Shown here: positions 35,312-46,093 of the stretch, in pieces
Numbering within the stretch: position 1 is the stretch's first letter
Layout of the letters: each line of letters starts with the position of its first letter
Assembly (NCBI GenBank): GCA_022606135.1
Contig: JABYQN010000003.1
Location: forward strand, 3,162,001-3,226,000
Reading direction: 5' to 3'
DNA length: 64,000 nucleotides
Origin: Fomes fomentarius
Lineage: Eukaryota > Basidiomycota > Agaricomycetes > Polyporales > Polyporaceae
Position numbers and translations under genes: made by a program
The notes under the pieces: generated by a model
Seen by the model: the letters and a program-made list of their open reading frames with translations, nothing else
Database searches by the model: none
What the model was told of the DNA's origin: nothing

Positions 35312-35914
35312 TCTCTGTACGTATGAAATACCGCTACTTGGAATAGCCGGGCTGGCTTAAGTACTACTTATCATGGTGAGCTTTGAGGTTTCCCAAGTAC
35401 TACCAGAACTTCCAGGTAGATTCGAATCTCGCTTCCCGCGTAATTAGACGCACAGTCACCGTGGCCCGTGGCAGCCTCAGGCTGAACCTCCCTCGTTCAA
35501 CGTTCAATATTGTTCAATGTCATCTCAGGGTGAAGCCCAACCAGCAACCTATGTGTGTGGTTTTTGAACTACTCATGACACGCAGAAGAGTATTCAGCTA
35601 CTAATACTAAGTACTCATATGCCGCAGCTGAGGCCGAGCGCTAGCCGTGTCGCGCAGCCGCGCTACATCTCTGAGTCAGTCGGTCAGACGGCACCGAGCA
35701 TTGGCATGCTGTGGGATTTCAGGCCAATGCAACGAGGGTGCCGAAGACTCGAGGATGGTCATTACCATGACGCGGCCGACCGGGATGAAGCCGAGTCTAC
35801 CGCGGCCTGAGTACAAAAAGACCAAGTATCAGCACTTCAGTCGTTGATTCCAACACATATTCCCCGTCTTCCACTGTTCATTTCAGTACATGCACGCTCT
35901 TCGTCCTTTTGTGG
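35312..35914. other. Intergenic stretch before the flavin monooxygenase
   Basis: This is 3' flank of P450-A and promoter of the monooxygenase, mirrored at 57631-58226. No gene was seen. A palindromic AGATTCGAATCT lies near 35410 but is not part of a recognisable tRNA. Confidence 0.4.
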
Positions 35915-37143
35915 ATGTCGTCCATGATCATTCCGAAGGCTACTACCCCCAAGATCGCCATCATTGGTGGTGGCCTCGCAGGGCTCACTCTACTAGTCAC
36001 TCTCCATCGTCGCGGAGTCAAGGCCACACTCTACGAGCGCGACCCCGACATCTCCGCTCGCGCACACCTTGGAGGGTGCCTCGACCTCGGCTGGAAGAGC
36101 GGCCAACGTGCTCTCCGCGAGAACGGCCTCCAGGACGAGTTCACAAAAAATTCCCGCCCCGAGGGCGAGGAGCTCAAGATATACGACGCCTCGGGCGAAC
36201 TGCATCTTCATCATGGTCTCCCTGGCGATGATGGTCCTCAGGATTCTACCAAGATCCGCCCTGAGATCGACCGCACCATCCTCCGTAAGATCCTCGTCGA
36301 CACCTGCCCCCACGACTCTATCAAATGGGGATACGCCCTCACTTCCGTCCGTACGCTCCCTGGAGGTCAGCACGAGCTCACGTTTGCGAACAGTACTATC
36401 GCTCTCAGCGACATCCTTGTTGGAGCCGACGGCGCTTGGTCCCACATTCGTCCCCTCGTCTCCCCCGCCACCCCTATCTTCACGGGTGTGAATGGCGTCG
36501 AGATCTCCCTTGCCCCCTCTGTCGTCGCCAGTCCTGAGCTCTCCAGCGTCGTCGAAGCAATCGGCCAAGGCACCATGTCTGCGCTACAGGACGCGAAGAT
36601 GCTCCGCAGCCAGCGGAACGGCGACGGGCGCATCCGCACGTACGCCTTCTTCCACGAGCTCGCTGACTGGACTCTGCCCTCTGACCCGAACGAGGCGCGG
36701 AAGGCCCCCTCAAGAAGTACGAGGGCTTCCAGCCATGGATGCTCAAGATCATCGAGCACTGCGACGACGCGGCGATGTACCCCCGCCCGCTCTACGTCCT
36801 TCCTGTCGGACACAAGTGGGAGCACGTCGATGGAGTGACCCTTATCGGCGACGCTGCGCACCTTTTGAGCCCCTTCTCCGGCTCTGGTGCAAACCTCGCC
36901 ATGCTGGACGCGCTTGAGCTCGGTCTTGTGCTCTGTAAGCTAGCCGAGGAGGGTAAGTTGGGCGATGCCGAGGTCAGGGAGGCTGCGATCAAGACGTTTG
37001 AGGAGAACATGTGTGCGATGGCTGGCCGGGTCGCGGAGTTCAGCAAGACGAACATGGAGGCGTTTATTAATCCCAACGCTCCGCACTCTGCCCTCGCGCG
37101 GTTCAAAGCTTTTGCGGAGCTGGAGGGGGAGCGTGAGGGTTGA
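35915..37143 (+). pseudogene. TetX-like FAD-dependent monooxygenase, arm A copy with a frameshift
   Basis: This is a group A flavoprotein monooxygenase (FAD_binding_3 type, TetX-like) that would hydroxylate an aromatic or polyketide-like substrate using NAD(P)H; the substrate is unknown. It has one exon. The start MSSMIIPK is at 35915; an upstream frame extension begins at a non-ATG codon. Visible motifs are IAIIGGGLAGL (FAD-binding GxGxxG), YERDPD, RPEIDRTILRKIL, LVGADGAWS (DG motif), and LPVGHKWEHVDGVTLIGDAAHLLSPF (GD motif) near 36790-36870. At about 36703 the run GCCCCCTC lacks one base compared with GCCCTCCTC in arm B, which throws the last third into another frame. The downstream frame is otherwise clean, so the lesion looks recent. 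It keeps the YVLPVGHKW segment that arm B has lost. Confidence 0.85.
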
Positions 37144-37982
37144 GGACCCTGTGGCTCCCTGTTGCATATCGGGCAGGTTCGTTGTTGCAATACTGCTTAG
37201 TTGTCACGTAGTAGATACCAAGGTAGAGAGAGGTATGTGTCGTGGAAGAAGGTAGGTACATAGCTAGATACAAAGGTAGGTACGAAGATAGGTAGGGAAG
37301 GGTAAGTATGCACGTAACGGTGGTGGAATAGAGCTCATGTGGGATTGGTAAGTCTCGTCGAACGTGTGAGTGTGTAGTTTCCCGAACACAGTTCCCTCTT
37401 TTTGACTTGGGTTGTGATGTCTTTCCGTTTGCCGCGATTATGAAACCTCAACATAGGTGCGTGATACATATAGTGATTTTGTATATGACCCCTTCTCCTT
37501 TTCCCCATGGTCCGTCCGAGGTGGCCGACATAGGCAGTCTGATTGAGTAAGTCATCGCTATCTCGTTGCGACACATTCCAGCCCCTATCACCACCTCTTC
37601 TCCGTGTCTTTGCTTCGCTTCTGTTCAAGGATTGAGATAACGAGGAGCGCTGTGAGTCTGATGGTCCAGGGAGCCTCGACTTGGCTCAGGCCGTCTGACT
37701 CAAGTCCTCCCCCTCTCAGGGGTTTCATTCCCGTGATATAGATGACTGACCCTGCATCGCACTCATTGACTCAGAGGATATGATTTCAAGCGCACAGGAA
37801 GGTATCATCTCGGCGCATCCGGAGCTATGCACTCGCAGCTCCGATCGCGGCTGTTCTCACAGCCTCAGATGTCAGTCTGACTCCCATCAGGGGTTCCGCA
37901 GCTCAGTTCAACATTATCCGGCATGACGCGGCCGGCAGGCTCCCACCTGCTGGGCTGAGTCTTCCCGGTCCTCTCCCCCAAA
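37144..37982. other. Intergenic stretch with GGTAGG-type repeats
   Basis: This lies between the monooxygenase and the fusion gene and is mirrored at 55.6-56.4 kb. At 37200-37300 there is a degenerate GGTAGGTA-type tandem run whose length differs between arms. No supported gene was seen. The downstream end contains the fusion-gene promoter. Confidence 0.5.
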
Positions 37983-37993
37983 CCTATATAAAG
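37983..37993 (+). promoter_or_regulatory. TATA box of the arm A fusion gene
   Basis: CTATATAAAGG lies about 95 bases before the ATG at 38086, a plausible TATA position with a 5' UTR of some 60-70 bases. The same box is present in the mirror copy near 55573. Confidence 0.6.
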
Positions 37994-38085
37994 GGCTGTG
38001 GTTGTGCTGCAGAGGACCCCACCACACATCGAACCCAGTGAGTCTTCCACACATTCTCAACTACACGTCTACAAGCTTTTCCGAG

Positions 38086-39399
38086 ATGACGAACATTTCC
38101 ACATCCTCCACGGACGCTACTGGTCAGCCCAAGGTTGCTATCATCGGTGGCGGCACGGCCGCACTCAGCGTTCTTGTCGCGCTTCACCGCCGCGGCGTAT
38201 CCGCCACGCTCTACTCGCGTGAGGCTAATTTCGCTGAGTCCAACGAGCAGCACGACGGTGACGACGCAGACTGCGCGTCCCTCCGCACGAAACTTATCAA
38301 CGGTTGTCCTCCTGAGACGATTAAGTGGGGCCATGCTCTCTCCTCCGCGCATATCCTCGACAACGGTACGCACGAGCTCATCTTCGTCAACGGTGCTACC
38401 GCCGTCTGCGAGCTCCTCATTGGGGCTGGCAATGCTCCTGTTTCCAACTATTTCATCGACCTCGCTGAAGCTGAGGCTGAGGCCGAGGCTGACACAGACG
38501 GTTCACCCGATGCTGCTCCCCATTCCGCCCCCGACTTCCCTCAACTCGGCGACGTTGTTGAACAGCTCGGTCGAGGCACCATCTTCGCACTCCACGAGTT
38601 CTTTGCGGCTAACATGTCAGCCTCCAGCCCTGACGAATCGTGGTTCGATGCGGAGCCTCCCTTCTTCACGCACAGCGGCCGCGGTGTCAGAGGCTGCCAC
38701 TTCGGATCTGGTAGGGGTGGTTTCTTCGGGCGCGGAGGTACTTTCGGTAGAGGCGGTCCTTGCGGTCGCGGTGGCAGAGGAGGACCATTTGGCAGAGGAC
38801 CCTTTGGCGGTAGAGGCGCCCACTTTGCCCCACGTAAGCCTGGTCATCATGATGTTTTCGGTTCCGGCCACGGATGTCGAGGAGGTCCATTCTCCGGTGC
38901 AGGCCATCATCCCTTCGGCCACGGCCACGCACCCTCCGGCCCGGGCTATCCTCGCGGCGGTTCTCCTCCCCGCGCACCTCCTCCCTTCCCTCCTCAATCT
39001 TCCGGTAAGTTCCCTGGTGCGGACGGACGTCCTCCCTTCCCGCCGCCTTTCGGTCCCGGTGCCGAAACCTCGCCCGCAGACGTACACCCTCCATTCCCTC
39101 CTCCGTCCTTCGGCCCGAGCGGTCACGGACGTCCGCCGTGCCCGCACTCTTTTGGTCCGGGCACAAGTGGTGCGTCGCCGGTGGACTTCCATCCCCCGTT
39201 CCCACCTCCGTTCTTTGGCCACGCGAGTATCCCTCCTTTCCCGCCACACGACAGTCCCACTGGGCCGCCACCATCGCAGTTCATGGGCGGCGCGTGTGGT
39301 CGCCCTGCCGAAGCCGGACCTACTTCCGATGCTACTTCTCCGACTCAGTCCAAGACCCAGGAGTCTGGTGGCTCGAGGGCTGAATCTCACTCTGACTAG
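38086..39399 (+). CDS. Rossmann-remnant / RGG / Pro-rich fusion protein (arm A)
   Basis: This 437-residue single-exon protein does not match any family I know as a whole. Residues 1-190 derive from the neighbouring monooxygenase: KVAIIGGGTAALSVLVALHRRG matches KIAIIGGGLAGLTLLVTLHRRG, IKWGHALSSAHIL matches IKWGYALTSVRTL, and LGRGTIFALHE matches IGQGTMSALQD. Key FAD-site features are gone: the last glycine of GxGxxG is Ala, and GADG is replaced by GAGN. An acidic EA repeat follows. About residues 205-275 are Gly/Arg/Phe-rich (FGRGG, GRGGRGGPFGRG) like RGG/FG boxes. About 275-410 are Pro/Phe-rich with a repeating HPPFPP unit. It could be a disordered RNA-binding or scaffold protein; the function is unknown. 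The ORF is open in both arms despite repeat-length differences, supporting real coding. Confidence 0.75.
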   Translation: MTNISTSSTDATGQPKVAIIGGGTAALSVLVALHRRGVSATLYSREANFAESNEQHDGDDADCASLRTKLINGCPPETIKWGHALSSAHILDNGTHELIFVNGATAVCELLIGAGNAPVSNYFIDLAEAEAEAEADTDGSPDAAPHSAPDFPQLGDVVEQLGRGTIFALHEFFAANMSASSPDESWFDAEPPFFTHSGRGVRGCHFGSGRGGFFGRGGTFGRGGPCGRGGRGGPFGRGPFGGRGAHFAPRKPGHHDVFGSGHGCRGGPFSGAGHHPFGHGHAPSGPGYPRGGSPPRAPPPFPPQSSGKFPGADGRPPFPPPFGPGAETSPADVHPPFPPPSFGPSGHGRPPCPHSFGPGTSGASPVDFHPPFPPPFFGHASIPPFPPHDSPTGPPPSQFMGGACGRPAEAGPTSDATSPTQSKTQESGGSRAESHSD

Positions 39400-40874
39400 A
39401 AAGTCGATGAGGTAGGTCGATGAGCAGGTAGGTGGCTCACGACATTGCACGATAGTAGCTCGTAAATAGATAAGGTAGGTCGTAGTCAGCCGTAGTGATT
39501 GCGCATCGGTAAGTAGATCTCAGGTCAGTAGCCTCCTCCACTCCATATACACAACACTTACCGTAATGGTAAGTGTCTTCCTGTTCAATCCTCTAGTTTG
39601 TGGTACATACCTATGTCTCCTGAGTCTTTCAAAGAACAAATCATATTTCTCCTCTCAAAACAAGTGTGATGAATTGCAACGTACGTGCAATGGTGCAAGA
39701 CGTCCGGGCATTGCGAACTTCACGATTTCTTACCTAGCCGCATTGTTGACCTTTCCCCGTACAATATTGCGTGAGCGAAATACACCTTCAAATCGGGACC
39801 TTGCGCCCTCAAGTCCATTTATATAGCACGGTTAGCGTGTGAAGATTCGGATCTGACCACCAATATCAACCATCATCGACACCACTACTTATGTAGACGC
39901 CAACTCCATCTAACAACTGCAGTACTCGCATTCTCAACCAACATGCCGCGAATTGAGTCTCGACCTACGACTTACACTTCCGGTATCTTCCCATATCAGC
40001 CCTTTAACTCGAAATTGGAACTCACTGTCAGCAGATCATGTTGATGCCGTCACTGGGTGCAGTGAAGCCTGAGCGTGATTACTAGGCTGCGCTTAGGTCG
40101 ACAAGTTTGACAATAGTAGCTGCATGTCTACAGGTGGTAACGTCTGTGCAGGCTGTGGATCGGGCTAGGAAGCTACCTGCGGTCGCTCCGATCCCGCTCT
40201 GAGAAGGTGGACAGGTGAGAGAACGAGCTGGCATTCTTCTTGCTTTACACGGTCGTTAATCATGCTATATGACATCAATACTCGAACAGACGAAGGTTAC
40301 GGGCGGGGTATGAGCCGGCCGGCACTTGTGATCTATTGACACGACAAGGGGGCATGACCGTTTGCTGCCGAAGCACTCTTCTTTGCGCCATCATGAGGTG
40401 AATCAGTTTACGCTACTTGAGAATGGCCCGTTCTGAACAGCAGCTCATGCCCTTCGTTTTCTTCCCAGCCCGAAGCCAGTACAGTAGGTCAATATGATGA
40501 TAGTAGACTCCGCGAACTCGTCTATCACTATCGCGGTGAAGGAAGAGGAGAGGGACCCCGAAGAATGAACGAAAGTCGACCCCGCCCGTTGTGTCATTCT
40601 TGATTGTGCGAACAACGTGGTTCGCCTCTCGAGAAGCTACCATTGCGAATTTCTTCGCATTCACCGATGCCGGTCTTACGCTGTTAGTACGCAGACTCTA
40701 TCGCCCGTTCACACAGCGAATCACACGCCGTCAGACAGCTTTACATTCTGTCGACGCGTACTAGAGGTTTGCGGTCATACTCTGTCACGTCAGGGAGCTC
40801 CTTTCTACATATAATAAGACCCCGACGCCCCACGCAAGATACAACCCAGGTCTCCTGAGATCTTCCCCCGCAAT
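39400..40874. other. Intergenic stretch before P450-B
   Basis: This 1.47-kb stretch is mirrored at 52655-54130. It begins with GGTAGGTCGATGAG-type repeats (39405-39480) and contains a hairpin ACACTTACC-gtaat-GGTAAGTGT (39554-39576). No supported gene was seen. The P450-B promoter should lie at the right end; an AT-rich ATATAATAAG is at about 40808. Confidence 0.5.
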
Positions 40875-43383
40875 ATGCCATTCAATCCTCTCCTCTATGT
40901 TGGCGGTGCTGGCCTCGTCTTCGTTCTCCTTATCGTCAAAGCCTCTCGCCGCCCCCGGAACCTCGCCAAGCTCCGTGGTCCACCCTCACCCTCCAGAATA
41001 TTTGGTACGTAGTCAAGACCACGCTCATATATCGAGCCTCCTCATGTCTGACATTGTCGCTGATACAGGGAATGAGTACGAGCTGTTCCACCAGCGCGAG
41101 ACGGGATCTCTGGACTTCCGATGGATGCGGGAGTACGGCTCAACCTGGCGCACTCGAGGCTACTTCGGAGTACGCGTTGCCAGCTTGGTCTCGTGGTTCT
41201 ATGTTCTAGGCTTGACACTCGCACTATCTCGCAGGTCGACCAAATTATGACGGCAGATCCCAAGGTGATACAAGCAAGTGTCATACCCCGTGCATTCACC
41301 TCATGCTCCCTGACAGGCGCTACAACACATCCTGCACAAGTCGGGATACAACTATCCCAAGCGGGTCGACATGAACCATATGACCTTGCTCATGCTCGGA
41401 CCCGGTATTTTGTGGAGCGAGGGTCAGTTCTGCGAAGCGCATTTTCACAAGGGCCAGTCCCAGATACTGACCGGAGGCCGTCATTGAAGGAGCGATGCAC
41501 CAGCGCCACCGTAAGGTCATGAACCCCGCATTCAGCGCTCAGCAACTTCGTGGCTTCATTCCTCTGTTCCAGCGGACGGCGCACAAGGTACGATCGATGG
41601 ATGGCCACTCCGATACGTCTAACCATGCTTGGAACATGACATGATGCAGGTCATCGACAAGTGGCGCACCCAAATCTCGGACAAGCCAGACGGCCTCATT
41701 CTGGTGAACCAATGGCTCGGTCGTGCGGCGCTAGACATCGTCACCGAGGGTGGGTAGAGCTCCTATTACGATGACCGCAGAATGCTCACATGGCTGTAGC
41801 TGCCTTCGACTACAATTTCGGATCTTTGGACGACGCGGAGAACAAGCTGGCAAAAGAGTACAGTACCCTAGGGTAAGCGGTTTCAACATCACAACTCGGC
41901 ATCAATATCTAGATGCTCACTGTGTGCGGCGATAGCGTGGACACCCAACTCTATCCCAATGCCACGAACATGGTCTACCGCGGTCTCTGGCCGTACGTTC
42001 CGGACGCGTTGCTCGCACTCACGAAGTACACCCCGGGACGCATCTACAGCCGCTATCGCGGTCTCAACGCCGAGTTTGAGAGAGTCGGTAAACCGCTCTA
42101 CCACTCTAACAATGCAAACGAGCTTCCGTCCCGCGAGGGAAAGAAGGACGTCATGAGTGTTCTTGGTGAGTCGACTCCTGCTAATGTATCTGCGCTGGGT
42201 CAACCTTTAAGATAAAGAATCCTACTTCAGTCCGGGCCAACGCGTCGGAGGACCCCCGTACCCGCCTAGGAGACAAGGAAGTGCTTGCCCAGATGCACCA
42301 CCTCACCATTGCCGGAGAGGGAACGACGTCAGCCACGCTCAGCTGGATGCTCTTCGAGCTCGCCAAGTACCCCGAGTACCAGGCGCGCATGAGAGATGAA
42401 ATCCGGGCGGCACGCGCTCGGGTGACCGAGCGCGGAGACGTAGATTTCACGTCGGAGGACTTGGATGGGATGAAGGCCACCGTGGCGGCCATCAAGGTTA
42501 GTTGGCACAAGCTAGCAGTCGAGTACTATGATCTGGAGATACTAACTGAGGGCGAATTGGCAGGAAACACTCCGCTTCCACCCGATCGCGTACCATCTAT
42601 GGCGTGTCGCGGCGCAGGACGACGTCTTGCCACTCTCGGACCCGGTCATCGCGGCGGACGGAACGGCCTTGCACGAGATCCCGATTCATGCCGGTCAAGG
42701 GGTGATCATCTCTATCTGCGGATACAACAGGTGAGAAGCCCTCCCATCGCAACCGGAGGTGGTACTCACGACTGTCGACAATTGTATCCCCAAACGTGCA
42801 GGCTGACGCACGTGTGGGGCGAAGACGCGGACAAGTGGAACCCGGAGCGGTTCATCCGCCTCGACACGGAGAAGCAGGTCAAAGTGGGCGTATATGCGAA
42901 CCTGTGAGTTTCTTCACAGATGCATCGTTTGAATTGGTAGAGACTGACTGAAGATTGTGCTGTGCAGGTTGAGCTTCTGTAAGTTCATCACATCTCCACG
43001 GTGGAACATATACTGGCACTTACCATTCAATCCTGCTCCAAGCTGCCGGACTGCGTGCATGTATCGGGTGGGTAGCACATGCTCTCTTCTCCCTCCATCC
43101 TCACTAACCTAGATCGCATACCGTTGTACGACAATCGTAGGTGGCGATTTGCGTGAGTACCTTCATCCTGAACTCCTATTGGTCACGCCACTCACCTGGT
43201 TGGTTACTCAGTCTGTATCAGCTGCAAGCCGTCACAGCCGAGCTCGTCGAGAAGTTCGAGTTCGCACTGCCGGTAGACAAGCCGCACATTCGCCGTGCCC
43301 CCAGTGGTGTGATGCTCCCCATCATCGAAGGAAAGGAGGAACTCGGATCTGCGATGCCGCTTCGTGTCTCGATTGCTCAGTGA
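40875..43383 (+). CDS. Cytochrome P450 B (arm A), intact
   Basis: This is a multi-exon microsomal P450. The ATG at 40875 opens MPFNPLLYVGGAGLVFVLLI (membrane anchor), then LRGPPSPSRIF|G NEYELFHQRETGSLDF. Phase-compatible exons give HILHKSGYNYPKRVDMNH, GAMHQRHRKVMNPAFS, RAALDIVTE, AAFDYNFGSLDDAENKL, LYPNATNMVYRGLW, LTIAGEGTTSATLSWMLFEL (helix I), ETLRFHPIAYHLWRV (ExxR), WGEDADKWNPERF and the haem-ligand loop FSAGLRACIG followed by WRFA. The C-terminus is KEELGSAMPLRVSIAQ. Helix I reads AGEGTT rather than the usual AGx(D/E)TT. It belongs with P450-A and P450-C. The reaction cannot be inferred. The mirror copy is at 50137-52654. Confidence 0.88.
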
Positions 43384-44801
43384 GATCGCAGGCATGTTCA
43401 GATTGACTAGAGGCTGGTCACTATCGAGATAGGATATGATGCAAAGTAGACGACACAGTTACGAATATTGATATGAAACAGCACTCACTACTACCAAGTG
43501 CAAGTGTGAAAGTAGTTGTGGGCAGTGCAAGTACCATCATGTCGAGACGGGCCGTGTCGGAAGGAAAGGCACGTTCAAGCAGAGAATCAACGAGATAGCA
43601 CCTGGACCATATCCACAACAAAATCAGCAACCTCTGTTAGCGACCACTGAATTTCAAGAGATACATTGACCACGAACATGAGCCGTTTCTCGAGATGCAT
43701 GGGCACTCTCCATCATACGTACTAGACAACATCCTGAACTCAGACTGGCGCGGTCTTGACGACGGACATTCGTGATGGTACACGATATGTACATTGAACG
43801 TACGCGTATTACTAGATCGACGCAAGCACAAGATTTGAGTGAGCACTAGATGATGGTAACAGATCCAATCCAGGTATCGACGAGTTTGAAGCGGCTCGTT
43901 ACCCAGTGAGGTGCCAGGGGCAGCCGCCAGCCGCGAGCTATGTACGCCTATAAGCACAAAAGAAACAAACACCAAGCCCCGCCCGCAGTGAAGGTGAAGG
44001 TAGAAGGAGCGAACGGGGAGGCGGAGCGCACCACTGAGCGCAGAGACAAGACAAAGTTAGAGAGAAACGAGACAGACAAGGCACAATGATGGAGGGAGAG
44101 GAGGGGTTCAAGCAGCTACGGACATGTCGACGTCCACGTAGTGAAGGATAGAGGAGGGTGTATAGGTAGGGTCGTTTGTCTCGTCGAGAGCCACAAACAT
44201 CGCCCGCCACGAAGGGCACGACCGTGCGGCAGCCCAGGCCACGACAGAAAGCGAGCATTGAAAACAACAGTAGCAGAACGAACAGGGAGCGGCAGCGAGG
44301 TGCATGCTCGCCTGCCCAGAGAAGCCAGTCCTGCCCCACCGCCGCATGATTACGCCAATACAACTAACGATGCAAGCACAAATAGCATACAACGCGTCAC
44401 CTCGTCAATCAATTGCTACCATCAGCCCAACCTGGGGCTGGATCTCCCGTTGTCACATCCGCAGAACAAGTGAGGACAGGAACCTCTCAATGGGCAGTGC
44501 GGACTAGACCGACACTGCCACTACTCTGATGATCCAGTTGAATAAGCGTGTCGGGCTTGCCGCAGTGAAGCGAAGTTAGCGAACACCTGTCACTCTTATT
44601 GAGCGCTGAGCACTGGTATGTTACTTCTCCATGATTAAATCCTGCCTAAGATACAGAGTCTATGTGACCGGCGGCTGATATACAAGAGATACACTGGTTG
44701 GTATGATGATTGCGAACATGAGCGAGAGACAGCAGATCGAGCACGGAGAGCAAAACGAATGTCGGGTGCGGGTCCGAGACCGAGAGTGAGAGTGAGGGGT
44801 A
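43384..44801. other. Intergenic end of arm A and start of the spacer
   Basis: Arm A ends near 44406; 44407-44801 is unique. No supported gene was seen. Frames in 43640-44390 are conserved in the mirror at 49190-50090 only because the arms are alike. Confidence 0.45.
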
Positions 44802-46093
44802 TCATGACACCACTGTTCTTTGAAGGTCTTGGGTTTGGTTCTGGTTCTCACTATCCGTGGCCTTTGTTGCACGTCGTTTCCGTCTCCGATAAAGCCAGAG
44901 GGCGAGGAAGGCGCCAGCTCCGATGAGAACTGCACCGAGGATTGCACCAAGGACTTCCGCAGCGATGTCTCCACTGCTCTGTCCGTGGCGTTCTGGTGTC
45001 TGGCTGGGTATAACTATTGACGGGGTAGCGGGTGGAAGACTTGTCGATGTCGGAGGCGAGGGCAAAATGAACGGTGCTGTACTGATGACGAAGGTTGTCA
45101 TGGCCTGCAAGGAAACGTGCAAGTCGAACACTCACTTGTTATCCGAGATGGTGACAAGGATGTCGTCGATGCCGAGGAACGTCGAGCTGTTAGACTCCTC
45201 GAATGTCAGGGCGAGAGTCGTCAGTCGATCCTCTACCAAGCCGACGATGCGGATAGGCTGGACCGACGAGTTGACCTGTGCTGTGACAGACACGACCGGG
45301 TTGGACGTCGACACAGAGATGTTGACAGTTGCATTGGAACCGGGTGCCGTTCGAAGATCGAGCGAGAGGGCTATGCACGGCCAGGCACACGACCGTCAAA
45401 TCAGCATGTTCCCGATGTTCGCCATCTCATGTCACACCGGGGGCATCATTTATGCATGATATGGATGCCGTTCGCCAACCCGTTACATTGTAGTCCAACG
45501 TCGAACACACCGCTGCACTCGCGTGACACGCTGCGCACATTCCAGACGCGCGTGTATCGGACATGGGACTACAATAGAGCGGAACGGCACACGTTTGTTT
45601 CATTATGCTAGGGATCGACATGATTTCACAGCGTGACGAGCTGTCGCGCACATTGATGGCCCCGGGATCAAGCTCAAGGCGTACCTCTGACAGTGAGGAA
45701 AAGCTGGGGTATAAAGCCTCCACTAGCATTGCTCGGTCCGATAGTAGTGGTGATGGTGCCCTCGGAAGCGTTCGGAGAAGTGAGGATGCGCCTAGTATAT
45801 ATATGAAAGGAAGGGCTTGTTCATCGAGGCCCTGGTGGGAGGATGACGACAAGGCTGGATCGGGCTGGGACGCACCATGAACTGTTGCTGTTGCAGATCT
45901 CGGTGCCAGCCGAAGTTAGCGTCAAGCCACAGGCGGGCGGGCTGTAGGTGATCTGCGACGCGGTGTCCTCAAGAGTGATGTTCCGGATGCCGCGGACTGC
46001 GCTGGGCAAGAAGAAGAGAACGAAGAGGTGGAGAACGAAGAGTCGGCAGGGCAGAAAGAGCTGAGCCAGCTGCCGCAGAAAAGGCAGGGACAT
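44802..46093 (-). CDS. Short single-pass membrane protein with secreted N-glycosylated ectodomain
   Basis: The 279-residue product is encoded by four exons (45876-46093, 45685-45791, 45136-45370, 44802-45081), all GT-AG with matching phases. A signal peptide (MSLPFLRQLAQLFLP..LFVLHLFVLFFLPSAVRG) precedes an ectodomain with NITLEDTASQITYSPP, a Cys pair and many N-x-S/T sites (NSSW, NASE, NATV, NISV, NSSV, NSST). A Pro/Ser/Thr stalk and a transmembrane segment (LGAILGAVLIGAGAFLALWLY) follow, then a basic stop-transfer run (RRRKRR) and a short cytosolic tail. The NITLEDT..ITYSPP start resembles a common agaricomycete class of type I membrane proteins of unknown function. It is divergent from the mucin-like gene. 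Intron 2 is unusually long (314 bases) and holds a transposon-like insert. Confidence 0.8.
45435..45611. mobile_element. Degenerate MITE-like element inside an intron
   Basis: The left end CACCGGGGGCAT (45435-45446) equals the terminus of the element at 26179, followed by a GTTACATT subterminal block as there. The right end is degenerate (CATTATGCTAGGG), but inner parts pair: ATTGTAGTCC (45487-45496) with GGACTACAAT (45566-45575), and TGCCGTTC with GAACGGCA. It lies wholly within intron 2 of the membrane-protein gene, explaining that intron's length. Confidence 0.6.

Larger units (their letters stand above)
27272..44406 (+). repeat. Arm A of a large imperfect inverted duplication
   Basis: From 27272 (CATACTGGGAGCAACATCCG) to 44406 (AACGCGTCACCTCGTC) the sequence is repeated in reverse orientation at 64000-49174. 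Order is kept throughout: FunK1, P450, flavin monooxygenase, fusion protein, P450. Arm A is about 2.3 kb longer, mostly because arm B lacks 32.87-35.05 kb. Because arm B reaches the window end, arm A may extend further left than 27272. Confidence 0.9.

Noticed and set aside
35395..35470. Possible tRNA suggested by GATTCGAATCTC (B-box-like)
   Set aside because: No matching A box or acceptor-stem pairing could be found; the motif is just a palindrome.
38617..39450. Long minus-strand open frame (about 277 codons) opposite the fusion gene, with a counterpart at 54140-54925
   Set aside because: It is an antisense shadow of GC-rich Gly/Pro codon repeats; it is Arg-rich with no domain and follows the repeat changes of the sense frame.
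39566..39826. 86-codon frame conserved in both arms (also 53704-53964)
   Set aside because: Its start lies in a hairpin, it has no domain, and conservation follows from arm identity.
42181..42240. Apparent stop codon in P450-B after DVMSVL
   Set aside because: It lies in a normal intron with GTGAGT donor, CTAAT-like branch site and CAG acceptor, so the protein is not truncated.
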